A DNA stretch of 64,000 bases, taken from the NCBI GenBank assembly GCA_943787605.1, contig CALSNB010000001.1:1302001-1366000 (forward strand), read 5' to 3'. Under the pieces are notes generated by a model. That model searched no databases. It had not been told where the DNA came from and saw nothing but the letters and a program-made list of their open reading frames with translations. Positions 35,631 to 44,752 of the stretch are shown here, piece after piece (positions within the stretch are counted from its first letter, which is position 1; the number at the start of each line of letters is the position of its first letter). The translations under genes and the position numbers were made by a program. The stretch comes from GCA-2697345 sp002697345. GTDB lineage: Bacteria > Pseudomonadota > Alphaproteobacteria > Rhodobacterales > Rhodobacteraceae.

Positions 35631-37061
35631 ATGAGCATAACCTGCATCAGAAACTGCGACTGGGCAATAATCTGGGATACAGAACTTAACCGTCATCGCT
35701 ATGTTCAGAGCGTAGATGTTGTCTTTTCCAAAAATCAAATCACATATACTGGGGCTCACTATACTGGGCCGGTAGATAAAGAAATTAGTGGTAGCGGCCT
35801 GATGGCCATGCCAGGTCTTATCAATATACATTCGCACCCCTCCCTTGAACCTAGCTACAAGGGTATTCGCGAAGAACATGGCGTACCTGAAATGTATATG
35901 AGTGGACTATATGAACGCTGTGCAACCCTCATGCCCGATCAGGAAGGTCAGAAAGCATGCACAGAAGTAGCATATTGTGAAATGTTATTGAGCGGTGTTA
36001 CCTCTATAGCTGACTTATCGTTTGATTATCCAGGATGGAAAGAGTTGGCCAAACGCAGTGGTTTACGCGTTTGGATGGCTCCATGGTTTTCCTCTTCAAG
36101 TTGGTATGTTGATAATCGTCATGAGGTAAAGTTTAACTGGGATGAAGCTGCGGGTTGGGAGGCTTTTGAAAAATCTCTGGCGTTGATCGACACCCTTGGA
36201 GAAGATTCCACCAGCAAACTTTCTGGGATGGTTTACCCAGCTCAAATTGATACCTGTAAGGAAGATCTCCTTAAAGCTTCAATCGCGGCGGCTACCGAGC
36301 GTGGGATCACATTTACTACGCATGCGGCTCAAAGCGTAATGGAGTTCAATATCATGGTTCAGCGACATGGGAAAACACCAATTCAGTGGGCGGACGAAAT
36401 TGGAATATTGAAACCAAACTCCATCATTGGGCATGCTATTTTCATAGATGAGCACTCTTGGCTTCACTGGGCCACTCGAAAAGATCTTGAAATATTAGCA
36501 AAAAGTAAAGCCTCGGTTGCTCACTGTCCAACACCATTTGCTCGCTATGGGCACGTTTTGGAGGATTTTGGTAGATATAAGCATGCAGGTGTAAACCTTG
36601 GTATTGGTACGGATACAACACCCCACAATATGATTGAGGAAATGCGTTGGGCAGCTATTCTAGGCAGAGTTGCCGCTGAGGATATGTTTTCTATTACAAC
36701 CGAAAATATTTTTAATGCCGCAACTGTCGATGGTGCCGCAGCATTGCTTAGGACTGATATAGGACGCCTCGCTTCTGGTATGAAAGCTGACCTGATATTA
36801 GTAGATCTCACTAATCCTAATATGCGCCCAGCACGAGATCCACTTCGTAGCCTTATCTACGCCGCCGCAGATAGAGCAGTACGTGACGTTTTTGTTGACG
36901 GCACACAAGTAGTGGCTGATGGTAAAGTCCTAACAATGGATATAGAGGGCGCCTGTTATAGAGTAGAGTTAGCCCAAAAACGAATGATGGAGAAAGTCCC
37001 ATCAATCGACTATGCAAAACGAACAATTGGAGACCTTGCTCCGTTAAGCCTCTTATCATAA
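35631..37061 (+). CDS. amidohydrolase of the TRZ/ATZ (chlorohydrolase/guanine-deaminase-like) family
   Basis: About 476 aa from the ATG at 35631 (SITCIRNCDWAIIWD); an open stretch to 35538 adds 31 non-conserved residues. Metal-site motifs are INIHSHPSLEP (HxH), ITFTTHAAQS, SIIGHAIFIDEHSW and LGIGTDTTPHNMIEEM with the catalytic Asp. This mononuclear amidohydrolase subfamily deaminates or dehalogenates heterocycles such as triazines, guanine or cytosine derivatives. The ring-opening neighbours (PuuE, hydantoinase, amidase) make an N-heterocycle substrate plausible. The leader from 35431 is AT-rich; I see no clear operator. Confidence 0.85.
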   Translation: MSITCIRNCDWAIIWDTELNRHRYVQSVDVVFSKNQITYTGAHYTGPVDKEISGSGLMAMPGLINIHSHPSLEPSYKGIREEHGVPEMYMSGLYERCATLMPDQEGQKACTEVAYCEMLLSGVTSIADLSFDYPGWKELAKRSGLRVWMAPWFSSSSWYVDNRHEVKFNWDEAAGWEAFEKSLALIDTLGEDSTSKLSGMVYPAQIDTCKEDLLKASIAAATERGITFTTHAAQSVMEFNIMVQRHGKTPIQWADEIGILKPNSIIGHAIFIDEHSWLHWATRKDLEILAKSKASVAHCPTPFARYGHVLEDFGRYKHAGVNLGIGTDTTPHNMIEEMRWAAILGRVAAEDMFSITTENIFNAATVDGAAALLRTDIGRLASGMKADLILVDLTNPNMRPARDPLRSLIYAAADRAVRDVFVDGTQVVADGKVLTMDIEGACYRVELAQKRMMEKVPSIDYAKRTIGDLAPLSLLS

Positions 37062-37133
37062 AATTATATTCACTTTAGCTAATTCCTTATTCATTCGAAT
37101 GTGTGGTGGTACTGAATAACTTTGAGTTTTGTA

Positions 37134-37167
37134 TGTTTAATTATTAAATTTTTTTAATAATTAAACA
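37134..37167. terminator. AT-rich perfect hairpin between convergent amidohydrolase and tauE-like genes
   Basis: TGTTTAATTATTAAA (37134-37148) and its exact complement (37153-37167) flank a TTTT loop, a 15-bp stem. It overlaps the stop codon of the TauE gene and lies about 75 bp after the amidohydrolase stop. All pairs but one at each end are A-T, so stability is modest, but its position between convergent genes suggests a shared transcription end. Confidence 0.5.
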
Positions 37168-37925
37168 AATTGCCCAGAAGATTTAAAGCCATCCCAAATT
37201 AATTTGAGTGAAATTAAAAACAGAGCCCATATAACAATTTTGAAAAAAACTTTCTCAGGAATTAATTTCACTAACTTAAAACCAACATAAACGGCTATGG
37301 AGGCTGGCAACATAAGATAGACAGTAATTTTTAGGTTATCCAAACTAAGCTGACCCAAAAAGTAAAAAGGAATTAGTTTAATAGCGTTGACATAACTGAA
37401 AGCAATAACTGAAGTACCAACGAATACTGACTTAGAAAGACCAATTGGTAAGACAAAGATTTGCCAAGGCGGTCCGCCATTATGACTGATGAAGCTAGTA
37501 AATCCAGCTATAGTACACCAAAAATAGCCACTATTAGTATTTATTGGTTTATTTTTTTTCTTTTTGAAGAATGTTTTTAACATTTGATGGGCGGAAAATA
37601 ATACTCCCATTAGTCCAATTAAAATAGTGACGACCCATTCAATAACCAAATGAGCTGTTGCCCATCCAATTAAGACACCAATTGTCAAGCCAACCATGCC
37701 CACTCTAAGTACTTTAGGTTCATAATCACGCCGATAGGCTAATAATGCAAATACGTCTGATACAACATAAACTGGTAATAAAAGTCCAGCAGCAGCTATT
37801 GGAGACATGACAAGGGATAAACTTGGAACTGCCAAACCTGCAACAACAGGAAGTCCACCTTTACCTAAGCCCACTGAAATTGCTGCAAACACTGCCAAAA
37901 ACCAAAATAAAAACTCTTCCTGCAC
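37161..37925 (-). CDS. TauE/SafE-family membrane permease (sulfite/organosulfonate exporter-like)
   Basis: 254 aa with about 8 hydrophobic helices; the glycine-rich first helix (VFAAISVGLGKGGLPVVAGLAV) and the mid-protein FTSFISHNGGPPWQIFVLP are the duplicated TauE signatures. Some family members export sulfite, sulfoacetate or acetate; the substrate is not known here. The likely start is a GTG at 37925. A pair of identical palindromes lies about 80-125 bp upstream at 38007-38049 and may control it. Confidence 0.85.
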   Translation of the reverse strand: MQEEFLFWFLAVFAAISVGLGKGGLPVVAGLAVPSLSLVMSPIAAAGLLLPVYVVSDVFALLAYRRDYEPKVLRVGMVGLTIGVLIGWATAHLVIEWVVTILIGLMGVLFSAHQMLKTFFKKKKNKPINTNSGYFWCTIAGFTSFISHNGGPPWQIFVLPIGLSKSVFVGTSVIAFSYVNAIKLIPFYFLGQLSLDNLKITVYLMLPASIAVYVGFKLVKLIPEKVFFKIVIWALFLISLKLIWDGFKSSGQFV

Positions 37926-38006
37926 TTTTTAACCACACCTTCAAATTAATAGTTTTTGGCTCTATCAAATATTTTCTATTAACTCATAGTAACAGATATC
38001 TTATTA

Positions 38007-38049
38007 TTTGTGATCACATAATAAGATATTTTAATTTTTGTGATCACAT
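38007..38049. promoter_or_regulatory. two identical operator-like palindromes, 30 bp apart
   Basis: TTTGTGATCACAT occurs at 38007-38019 and again at 38037-38049, each containing the perfect 10-bp palindrome TGTGATCACA (38009-38018 and 38039-38048), spaced exactly 30 bp centre to centre. The first copy is embedded in a further inverted repeat, ATATCTTATTAT (37996-38007) against 38018-38029. The region is upstream of the minus-strand tauE-like gene and downstream of the amidase. The palindrome is compatible with GntR/FCD-type operators in form, but no such regulator gene is in the window. Confidence 0.6.
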
Positions 38050-38078
38050 GACTTAATAAAGCATGCCCTTTTTAAATT

Positions 38079-39461
38079 TTATATTGGATCAGCCACTTTT
38101 ATAGTGCTCCCGATTACTTTTCCAGCATCTAATAAAAGGTCTTCTCTGTAGGGGTTGGAAATTACTTGAATGCCAATAGGTCTATCATTTACCATACCAG
38201 TAGATACTGTAAGTCCAGGTAAACTTACAAATGGAAGACCTATCTGTGTCATCTGGGCTTCAATTATTGATTCAAAATTTTGATCAGAACTTACATCTTT
38301 ATGTTGATCAAAAGGTAATTCACCAGATACTGGGCACAACATAATTGGATATTCATTAAGAAATAACCTCCAAGATCGTACCAATGATGCACGCGATTGT
38401 AAAACTTTCATAACAACGGCTAAGTCAACAGGAGGACAAAGCTCTTTTAGTCTTTGGTAAACGATATTCGCGTCCGGATCATTCTCTTTAATGACAGCCT
38501 CTTCAGCACCATACTTCATTTCTGCCATCCATAAAATTAATTGATTTTCCATTGCCTGTCTAAGAGGTGGCGTATCGACTTCATCTATCTTCCAGCCGGC
38601 ATTTTCTAATAATTTCGCAGAAGAAATTAACGCATTTTTAACTTCTGTGGAAACTTTCATACCATCTGGAGAGAGGCATAACGCTACTTTTTTTGGCCTT
38701 GGTTCACCTACCAATGGAGCTGGAACATACCAAGGGTCATTAAAATCTGAGTTAGACATTGCAGTAAGGCTAACCCTTAGATCCTGAATAGACCTCGCTA
38801 TAGGGCCAGAAACTGCCATCAACTGACCGCCAATAAACCTATCTGAACCACTAAAATTATGAGCAGGCACTCGACCCAAAGATGGCCTCAGCCCATGAAC
38901 ACCGCATGCATAGGCAGGATACCGTATAGAACCTGCTATATCGGTTCCGTGCCCAACTGCCCCCATTCCTGCCGCAACGGCTGCTGCAGCGCCACCAGAC
39001 GAGCCACCTGGAGTTATATTTTTATTCACAGGGTTTAACGTATTTCCATGAAGAGTATTCCTAGTAAACCAGCGAAGTGAAAAAGCTGGAGTATTGGTGC
39101 GGCCTATAATAATCGCTCCTGCCTTTTCTAAATTATTAACTATTGGGTTATTGTGTTTTGCAATCAAATCTTTTTGGATTTTCAAGCCATTTGTTGTGGC
39201 ATACCCAGCTTGGTCAATATTAACTTTTACGGTTACTGGAACTCCACCAAGTATTCCAATATCGTCACCATCTTTTATTTTTTTGTCTAAGAGGTCAGCC
39301 TGCTCTAATGCATTACTACCCATACTTGATACTACAGCATTAATTTTTGGATTAACATCTTCGCTCCGAGCAATCGCACTGACAACCGATTCTCGGACAG
39401 AAATCTCTTTATTCTTAATTTTTTTTGTTATTTCTGTTGCTGTTAGTTGCCAAAGTTCCAT
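38079..39461 (-). CDS. amidase signature (AS) family amidase
   Basis: 460 aa. The Ser-cisSer-Lys triad region is visible as KVNIDQAGYATTNG (catalytic Lys in VTVKVN) and GGSSGGAAAAVAAGMGAVGHGTDIAGSIRYPA (the signature with two Ser and the Gly-rich loop). It hydrolyses an amide to acid and ammonia; the AS family is broad. It is the last gene of a minus-strand operon with the racemase (28-bp gap), hydantoinase (32-bp gap) and DapA-like gene. AAGGAA precedes the ATG. Confidence 0.9.
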   Translation of the reverse strand: MELWQLTATEITKKIKNKEISVRESVVSAIARSEDVNPKINAVVSSMGSNALEQADLLDKKIKDGDDIGILGGVPVTVKVNIDQAGYATTNGLKIQKDLIAKHNNPIVNNLEKAGAIIIGRTNTPAFSLRWFTRNTLHGNTLNPVNKNITPGGSSGGAAAAVAAGMGAVGHGTDIAGSIRYPAYACGVHGLRPSLGRVPAHNFSGSDRFIGGQLMAVSGPIARSIQDLRVSLTAMSNSDFNDPWYVPAPLVGEPRPKKVALCLSPDGMKVSTEVKNALISSAKLLENAGWKIDEVDTPPLRQAMENQLILWMAEMKYGAEEAVIKENDPDANIVYQRLKELCPPVDLAVVMKVLQSRASLVRSWRLFLNEYPIMLCPVSGELPFDQHKDVSSDQNFESIIEAQMTQIGLPFVSLPGLTVSTGMVNDRPIGIQVISNPYREDLLLDAGKVIGSTIKVADPI

Positions 39462-39489
39462 TGCTCTAATTCCTTTTTAATTTAACAAA

Positions 39490-40134
39490 TTATAAAACTA
39501 GCGAACCAAGAGCCATTGATACCGCGGCCTGAGTAGGGTCTATTATTGGTACATTCAATTCTTTTTCTAGCTCTAGCCGATGCCTCGCCATTCCCGCACA
39601 ACCCAAAATTATTACGTCTGCTCCATCTTTTAATAAATTTCTTCCTATTTCAATCAGTTTCTCAAAAGTGTGAGCACCTTGTGCAGTCTGATCTACCGTC
39701 ATATCTAACGAACGTTCATTAGCTAACCTTGAAGCAAAGCCCATCTTCTCGATATAGGTTCTATGCCGACTGATAGATCCTTCAGAAATTGCTATTACAC
39801 CGAATCTTTTACCTCGAGAAAGAGCCGTTAATATCCCAGACTCTGCAATTCCATAGATTGGAGTTTTAATAGCAGACCTTAACAGATCAATACCCGGATC
39901 GGAGTAGCATGCAATTACATAGGCTCCAGCATCTTTATGGTTTTTTATTTGTTCGAATATATCAGGAACAACAGATTCAGAATCTAGTTTACTTTCAATT
40001 CCAAATGGCCCTTTTGAATTCGTTACACATATGATCTCAGGACCTCCTTGGAAACGGTAAGCCTCAAGTGCCTTATCGAGACCATCAGTTACCACTTTAT
40101 TAGAGTTTGGGTTAATAACCACAATTGATTTCAT
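39490..40134 (-). CDS. Asp/Glu/hydantoin racemase-family protein
   Basis: 214 aa. The two catalytic cysteines are at about 76 (YVIACYSDPGID) and 179 (VIILGCAGMARH), the pairing required for cofactor-independent racemisation. INPNSNKVVTDGL at the N-terminus and PIDPTQAAVSMAL at the C-terminus agree with the hydantoin/allantoin racemase group. It sits between amidase and hydantoinase genes, so it may interconvert the enantiomers of a hydantoin or allantoin before stereospecific ring opening. Maleate isomerase-type alternatives cannot be excluded. Confidence 0.85.
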   Translation of the reverse strand: MKSIVVINPNSNKVVTDGLDKALEAYRFQGGPEIICVTNSKGPFGIESKLDSESVVPDIFEQIKNHKDAGAYVIACYSDPGIDLLRSAIKTPIYGIAESGILTALSRGKRFGVIAISEGSISRHRTYIEKMGFASRLANERSLDMTVDQTAQGAHTFEKLIEIGRNLLKDGADVIILGCAGMARHRLELEKELNVPIIDPTQAAVSMALGSLVL

Positions 40135-40166
40135 AAACCACTAACCTTTATTCTCAAAATCAGCAT

Positions 40167-41606
40167 TTAAAAGAAACTTTCAACATCTAGCTCAGGAGCA
40201 GGTTTTCCACCAAATCCAGTAAGATCTATCTTTTCTCTAGGAGTAAATTTTCCATGGGAATGATCTCCCACAAGCTTCCCGTTTAAAATTACAGCAGACC
40301 CCCGACTTATCACACTAACTGGCCATCCCTTTACCTCCATACCCAAGAATGGGGTATAATCCATTGCATCATGCTGATCCTCTACAGTCACTATTCGAGT
40401 AAGCTCTGGGTCCCAAACTGCTAAATCTGCATCAGCCCCAATAGAAATGGACCCCTTTTTTGGCAACATACCGTAAGTACGAGCTGCATTTGTTGAGCTT
40501 AATTCAACAAACTTCTGGAGAGTTATACGGCTCTTGTTAACCCCTTCTGAAAATAACAATGGCAAACGCATTGCAATACCAGGCATACCATTTGCTATCT
40601 GTTGAAATGGTGCGTTAGATCCCTTTGCTAATTTTCCAGTTTCATCAAAACGGTAAGGAGAATGGTCCGAAGAAAAAACTGTAAAAGTACCTATTTGTAG
40701 ATGCTTCCATAATTCATCTTGAGTTTTTTTATCTCGGAGTGGTGGCGAACATATAAATTTTGCCCCCTCCATTCCGGGTCTATCAAGATCATTACGATCT
40801 AAAAATAAGTATTGTGGGCAGGTTTCACTAAAAATCTTTAAGCCTTGGTTTTTCGCCTCTAATACTAAAGCTGCTCCCTGAGCAGTTGAAACATGTACGA
40901 TCATCAATGGGGCATCAACAAATTTTGCTAACATTATAGCTCGATTTATTGCTTCAACTTCAGCGATTTCTGGATGACTAATTGCGTGATATCGAGGCTT
41001 AGTATATCCGCCCTTAATAAGCTTATCTGAAACCCATTTAATTATTCCACTATTTTCAGCATGAACCATAGTCAAAACACCGTGTTCTTTTGCAACAGTA
41101 AGGATTTCTAGGAATTGTTCATCACTTACCTTCATCAAGTCATAAGTCATAAATACCTTAAAGGAAGTTATACCTCTCGCAACAGCTTCTGATAGTTCTC
41201 GTGTCATCACATCTGGTGTAGGGTCTGCTATTATTAAATGGTAACTATAATCTATTACTGATGAGTTTTTTGAACGACTATCATATAAGTCTAACGTTTC
41301 GTTTATTCCCGTTCCACGATGCTGTGCTGCGAAAGGAATAAAGCAAGTATTACCACCAAAGGCAGCACTTACGCTTCCGCTTTGATAGTCATCTGAAGTC
41401 ATACCGCCAGTGGCACTTTCTTGAGCAATATGACAGTGTGCTTCAATCCCTCCTGGTAGTACTAACTTATTAGTAGCGTCAATCTTTTTTTTACCTTTTA
41501 AATTTGTTCCCAGAGTAGCTATCTTTCCATCAATTATACCGACATCACCCTTGTAACTTTCAGTAGCAGTTACAACAGTACCCCCCTCAACAACTAAATC
41601 ATACAA
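40167..41606 (-). CDS. D-hydantoinase / dihydropyrimidinase
   Basis: 479 aa. The binuclear-metal amidohydrolase set is complete: GGIEAHCHIAQES (H57, H59), the carboxylated Lys in ITSFKVFMTYD (K150), VHAENSGI (H182), IVHVSTAQG and SSDHSPYRF with the Asp. Substrates are dihydropyrimidines, 5-substituted hydantoins or similar cyclic imides. The start is a TTG at 41606 preceded by GGGAG; the nearby out-of-frame ATG runs into a stop. It is in an operon with a racemase and an amidase downstream and a DapA-like gene 29 bp upstream. Confidence 0.9.
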   Translation of the reverse strand: MYDLVVEGGTVVTATESYKGDVGIIDGKIATLGTNLKGKKKIDATNKLVLPGGIEAHCHIAQESATGGMTSDDYQSGSVSAAFGGNTCFIPFAAQHRGTGINETLDLYDSRSKNSSVIDYSYHLIIADPTPDVMTRELSEAVARGITSFKVFMTYDLMKVSDEQFLEILTVAKEHGVLTMVHAENSGIIKWVSDKLIKGGYTKPRYHAISHPEIAEVEAINRAIMLAKFVDAPLMIVHVSTAQGAALVLEAKNQGLKIFSETCPQYLFLDRNDLDRPGMEGAKFICSPPLRDKKTQDELWKHLQIGTFTVFSSDHSPYRFDETGKLAKGSNAPFQQIANGMPGIAMRLPLLFSEGVNKSRITLQKFVELSSTNAARTYGMLPKKGSISIGADADLAVWDPELTRIVTVEDQHDAMDYTPFLGMEVKGWPVSVISRGSAVILNGKLVGDHSHGKFTPREKIDLTGFGGKPAPELDVESFF

Positions 41607-41635
41607 CTTAAATACTCCCTTTACTTAACATAGTC

Positions 41636-42595
41636 TCAATAATTATCGATGACTGAGCCCAAACCAGTGGTTTTTAATTTATAATCCAAACGTTTCATTA
41701 GCCGACTTAATTCATCATAATCAATCTTAGACATATTCACCTTTGGCAATCGCACAAAAGGACTTTTAATAAGTTTTTTACGATATAAAATCTCTTTCCT
41801 AATAGACATTCCAATACCAAGTTGTTGGTCATATCTAATTAATGGTAGAAATGTGTCAAAAATGTCTTCAGCTTCATCTATATTTCCTGCTCTATAAAGA
41901 CCCTCCACAGCAACTAACATTTTCACATAAGGAAAACCTGTCATCGCCCCATCGGCACCGCGCCCTAATTCTTGAGGTAAAAACAAGGCGGCATTACCAA
42001 CCAATATTGATAGTCTTGGTATCTCGTCATTACCAGATCCACTTCTAATTACACTTAACTTATTCAAACCAGGCCAATCTTCATGCTTAAACATTACCAT
42101 TTGTGAATGTTTTTTTGCTAACCTTAAAACAGTTTCAGCTGATATATGAACACCTGTTGTTTGTGGAAAGTCTTGATAGCATATCGGGACATTTGCGCCA
42201 ATTTGTTCACACACTATATCAAAATAATTAAGAATCTTTTGTTCTGTATTTAAACCAGGAGTAGGGGCAATCATAACCCCAGCTGCTCCTACATCCATTG
42301 AGAGCTTACTAAGGGATTCCATTGCATTAACACCTGATGAAGAAATACCTACAATAACCGGAACCTTATTATTAACTCGCTTAATAAACGCTGAAACAAA
42401 TTGGTTTGATTCCTCTAGGCTCAGCTTATTAGCCTCACCCATCATGCCTAAAATCGTAATTCCTGAAACACCAGACTCAATGTAATACTCAACTAAAGTC
42501 TCAATACTATTATGATCGACAGCACCGTTTTCTGTAAATGGTGTGGCAGAGATTATATAAACTCCATTCGTATTTCTATTAATCATGACATTCAT
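41636..42595 (-). CDS. DapA-family (dihydrodipicolinate synthase/N-acetylneuraminate lyase) protein
   Basis: 319-aa TIM barrel. N-terminal VYIISATPFTENGAVDHNSI, GITILGMMGEANKLSLEE (family GE(x)-type loop), VPICYQDFPQTTG with a Tyr in the usual catalytic position and VMFKHEDWPG with the Schiff-base Lys. The real lysine-pathway DapA has a different GxxGE loop, and this gene is away from lysine biosynthesis genes, so it is probably a catabolic aldolase or lyase for a 2-oxo acid. It heads the hydantoinase-racemase-amidase operon. AGAGG precedes the ATG. Confidence 0.85.
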   Translation of the reverse strand: MNVMINRNTNGVYIISATPFTENGAVDHNSIETLVEYYIESGVSGITILGMMGEANKLSLEESNQFVSAFIKRVNNKVPVIVGISSSGVNAMESLSKLSMDVGAAGVMIAPTPGLNTEQKILNYFDIVCEQIGANVPICYQDFPQTTGVHISAETVLRLAKKHSQMVMFKHEDWPGLNKLSVIRSGSGNDEIPRLSILVGNAALFLPQELGRGADGAMTGFPYVKMLVAVEGLYRAGNIDEAEDIFDTFLPLIRYDQQLGIGMSIRKEILYRKKLIKSPFVRLPKVNMSKIDYDELSRLMKRLDYKLKTTGLGSVIDNY

Positions 42596-42689
42596 ATTTT
42601 TACCTCTATTTAACTTAAATATTTTTATAGTAATACTAACTAATTAATATCCTGATTTATACGAAAAGAATATCACATCAGAATTCCAC

Positions 42690-43589
42690 CTATGACTTAT
42701 TATCAAAGAAAATTCCAAATGAGTAAATTATTAATGACAGCCAGATAATAGAAAATGAGATAAATTTAATAGTACCAAATTGTTCCTTAAATATAAATAT
42801 CGCAATTAAAAACATCATTGTAGGTGCTAGGTATTGAAGAATGCCAATAGTAGAAAGTCGGAGTAGTTTTGCACCATTGGCAAATAATAGTAATGGACCT
42901 GCTGTCACTACTCCGCATCCTAAGAGCAAGAAAACATCTACCGAGCTTCCCCCCCCAAAGTATCCGCCAATAATCTCTAGATAAATAATATAAACTATTG
43001 CCATTGGAGCCAGTAAAAGAATCTCTAAAAAGAAGCCTTGATTTGGTCCTATTGGAAGTGATTTTTTCAAAAACCCATAAATCCCCCAACTAAATGTCAT
43101 ACCAAGAGAAATGTAAGGAAGATGTCCATAGTCCCAAGTCAACAAACCAACAGCAAAAGCTACAAAAATGATAGCAACCCACTTAACTCTATTGAGTTTC
43201 TCCTTTAAAAAAACAGCCCCGAGAAAAATACTGAAGAGCGGATTTATAAAATACCCTAATGCAGCATCTAGTGCATGTCCTGACGTTATCGCCCACACAT
43301 AAAGGCCCCAATTAATCGAAAGTAAAAATGCTGTTAAAATCGACGTGAGTACCTGTCTTGGATCTTTTAAAGCAGAAATTACATTCCTTGTATTTCCACG
43401 CACAATGACAATGAAACCTACCACAGGTAGCGACCATATGATCCTATGCCCAATGATTTCTAGAGTCGGAATATGCGACATAGCTTTCATATAAAGAGGT
43501 AAAACTCCCCATAAAAAATAAGCAGATACCCCATAAAATAATCCAATAGACGTATCATCATTCTTTTCAACAGATAATGAAGGACTCAT
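42690..43589 (-). CDS. rarD: DMT-superfamily transporter, RarD type
   Basis: 299 aa with about 10 hydrophobic helices. GLFYGVSAYFLWGVLPLYMKA is the typical RarD N-terminus; INWGLYVWAITSGHALDAALGYFINPLFS and YLAPTMMFLIAIFIFKEQF follow the family pattern. The substrate is not known; RarD-like proteins are annotated as permeases of amino-acid-like compounds. It is about 95 bp upstream of the DapA-like gene on the same strand, so it may take part in the hydantoin operon. Confidence 0.85.
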   Translation of the reverse strand: MSPSLSVEKNDDTSIGLFYGVSAYFLWGVLPLYMKAMSHIPTLEIIGHRIIWSLPVVGFIVIVRGNTRNVISALKDPRQVLTSILTAFLLSINWGLYVWAITSGHALDAALGYFINPLFSIFLGAVFLKEKLNRVKWVAIIFVAFAVGLLTWDYGHLPYISLGMTFSWGIYGFLKKSLPIGPNQGFFLEILLLAPMAIVYIIYLEIIGGYFGGGSSVDVFLLLGCGVVTAGPLLLFANGAKLLRLSTIGILQYLAPTMMFLIAIFIFKEQFGTIKFISFSIIWLSLIIYSFGIFFDNKS

Positions 43590-43754
43590 GAATTACCTAT
43601 ACTTCCTCGATAGAATCTGATTTCAAACGTATAAGTTATCTAAAATCATTATCGTTATGACGTACCCCAAAGAAGATTACCTAACAAGAGATACTGTTAA
43701 TACTCGAATAATTAATCTTTGTTCCTCAGAGACTTTACTGGAAACTAAATAAAT

Positions 43755-44723
43755 ATGTCCAAGTTTTTTACTATTGATCCAAAACTTTTGGGTCCATTAT
43801 ACGCCATGGGAGCTATGTTTTGCTTTTCTTTGAATGACGTTTCAATAAAGTACTTAGCCTCCGAGTATCCCTTACATGAAGTAATTCTTATCAGGTCATC
43901 ATTAAGTGTACTGTTTATTGTATTATTCTTATTCCCATTTAATGGTGGCCTAAGTGCAATTAAAACAAATCTTTTAGCTATTCATATTATACGTGGCTGC
44001 TGTGTAGTCTTAGCCAATATGTTTATGTTTATGGGTTTGGCAGCTTTGCCAATAGCTGATGCTGTAGCAATATTCTTTATATCTCCATTACTTATAACAA
44101 TTCTTTCGATTATATTTCTGAAAGAGCATGTAGGTATATGGCGTTGGATAAGTATTTTTATAGGGCTTTTAGGAGTCTTAATTATCTCAAGACCTGGCAG
44201 CTCTGCGTTTCAAATAGCAGCGATATATCCTATGATCGGAGCACTAAGTTACGCATTTTTACATATATTAACTCGAAAAATTCGAGCCACCGAGAGTGCC
44301 GCTACTATGGCATTCTACATCCAGTTTACCTTTGTTATTGTAGCCTGCTTAATAGGTTTAATATTAGGTGATGGTCGTTTGGACATCAGTGATGACCCAT
44401 CACTTAGTTTCTTGTTACGCAAGTGGATCATTCCCAACCTTTGGGACTATTGGATTTTCCTTTTAATTGGGCTTGCAACAGCTCTAGGTGGACTTTTAAT
44501 TTCGCAAGCATATCGAATTGGTGAGGCTGCCTATGTTGCACCTTTTGAATACATCGCACTGCCAATTTCAATTCTCTGGGGTATAACAATATTCTCTGAG
44601 TGGCCAATTCTATCTGGATGGATTGGTATTTTTCTAATTTTATCGTCTGGTCTTTTTATGATATGGCGTGAGTCAATAAAAAACAAAAGGCAACTTCAGG
44701 ATATTTCAAGAATTAGACAGTGA
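43755..44723 (+). CDS. EamA/DMT-family transporter
   Basis: 322 aa, about 10 hydrophobic helices with two EamA repeats (GAMFCFSLNDVSIKYLA and YPMIGALSYAFLHILTRKIR). LPIADAVAIFFISPLLITIL and EAAYVAPFEYIALPISILWG are typical family segments. Drug/metabolite exporters of this kind move amino acids, polyamines or sugars; the substrate cannot be read here. The Shine-Dalgarno is weak. A MaoC gene follows after 29 bp in the same direction. Confidence 0.85.
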   Translation: MSKFFTIDPKLLGPLYAMGAMFCFSLNDVSIKYLASEYPLHEVILIRSSLSVLFIVLFLFPFNGGLSAIKTNLLAIHIIRGCCVVLANMFMFMGLAALPIADAVAIFFISPLLITILSIIFLKEHVGIWRWISIFIGLLGVLIISRPGSSAFQIAAIYPMIGALSYAFLHILTRKIRATESAATMAFYIQFTFVIVACLIGLILGDGRLDISDDPSLSFLLRKWIIPNLWDYWIFLLIGLATALGGLLISQAYRIGEAAYVAPFEYIALPISILWGITIFSEWPILSGWIGIFLILSSGLFMIWRESIKNKRQLQDISRIRQ

Positions 44724-44752
44724 GACTGTAGAAGTTGTATTTAGGAGGTTAA

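Noticed and set aside
38009..38048. TGTGATCACA as a CRP or FNR site
   Set aside because: CRP sites have TGTGA and TCACA separated by six bases, and FNR sites need TTGAT-N4-ATCAA; here the halves are contiguous.
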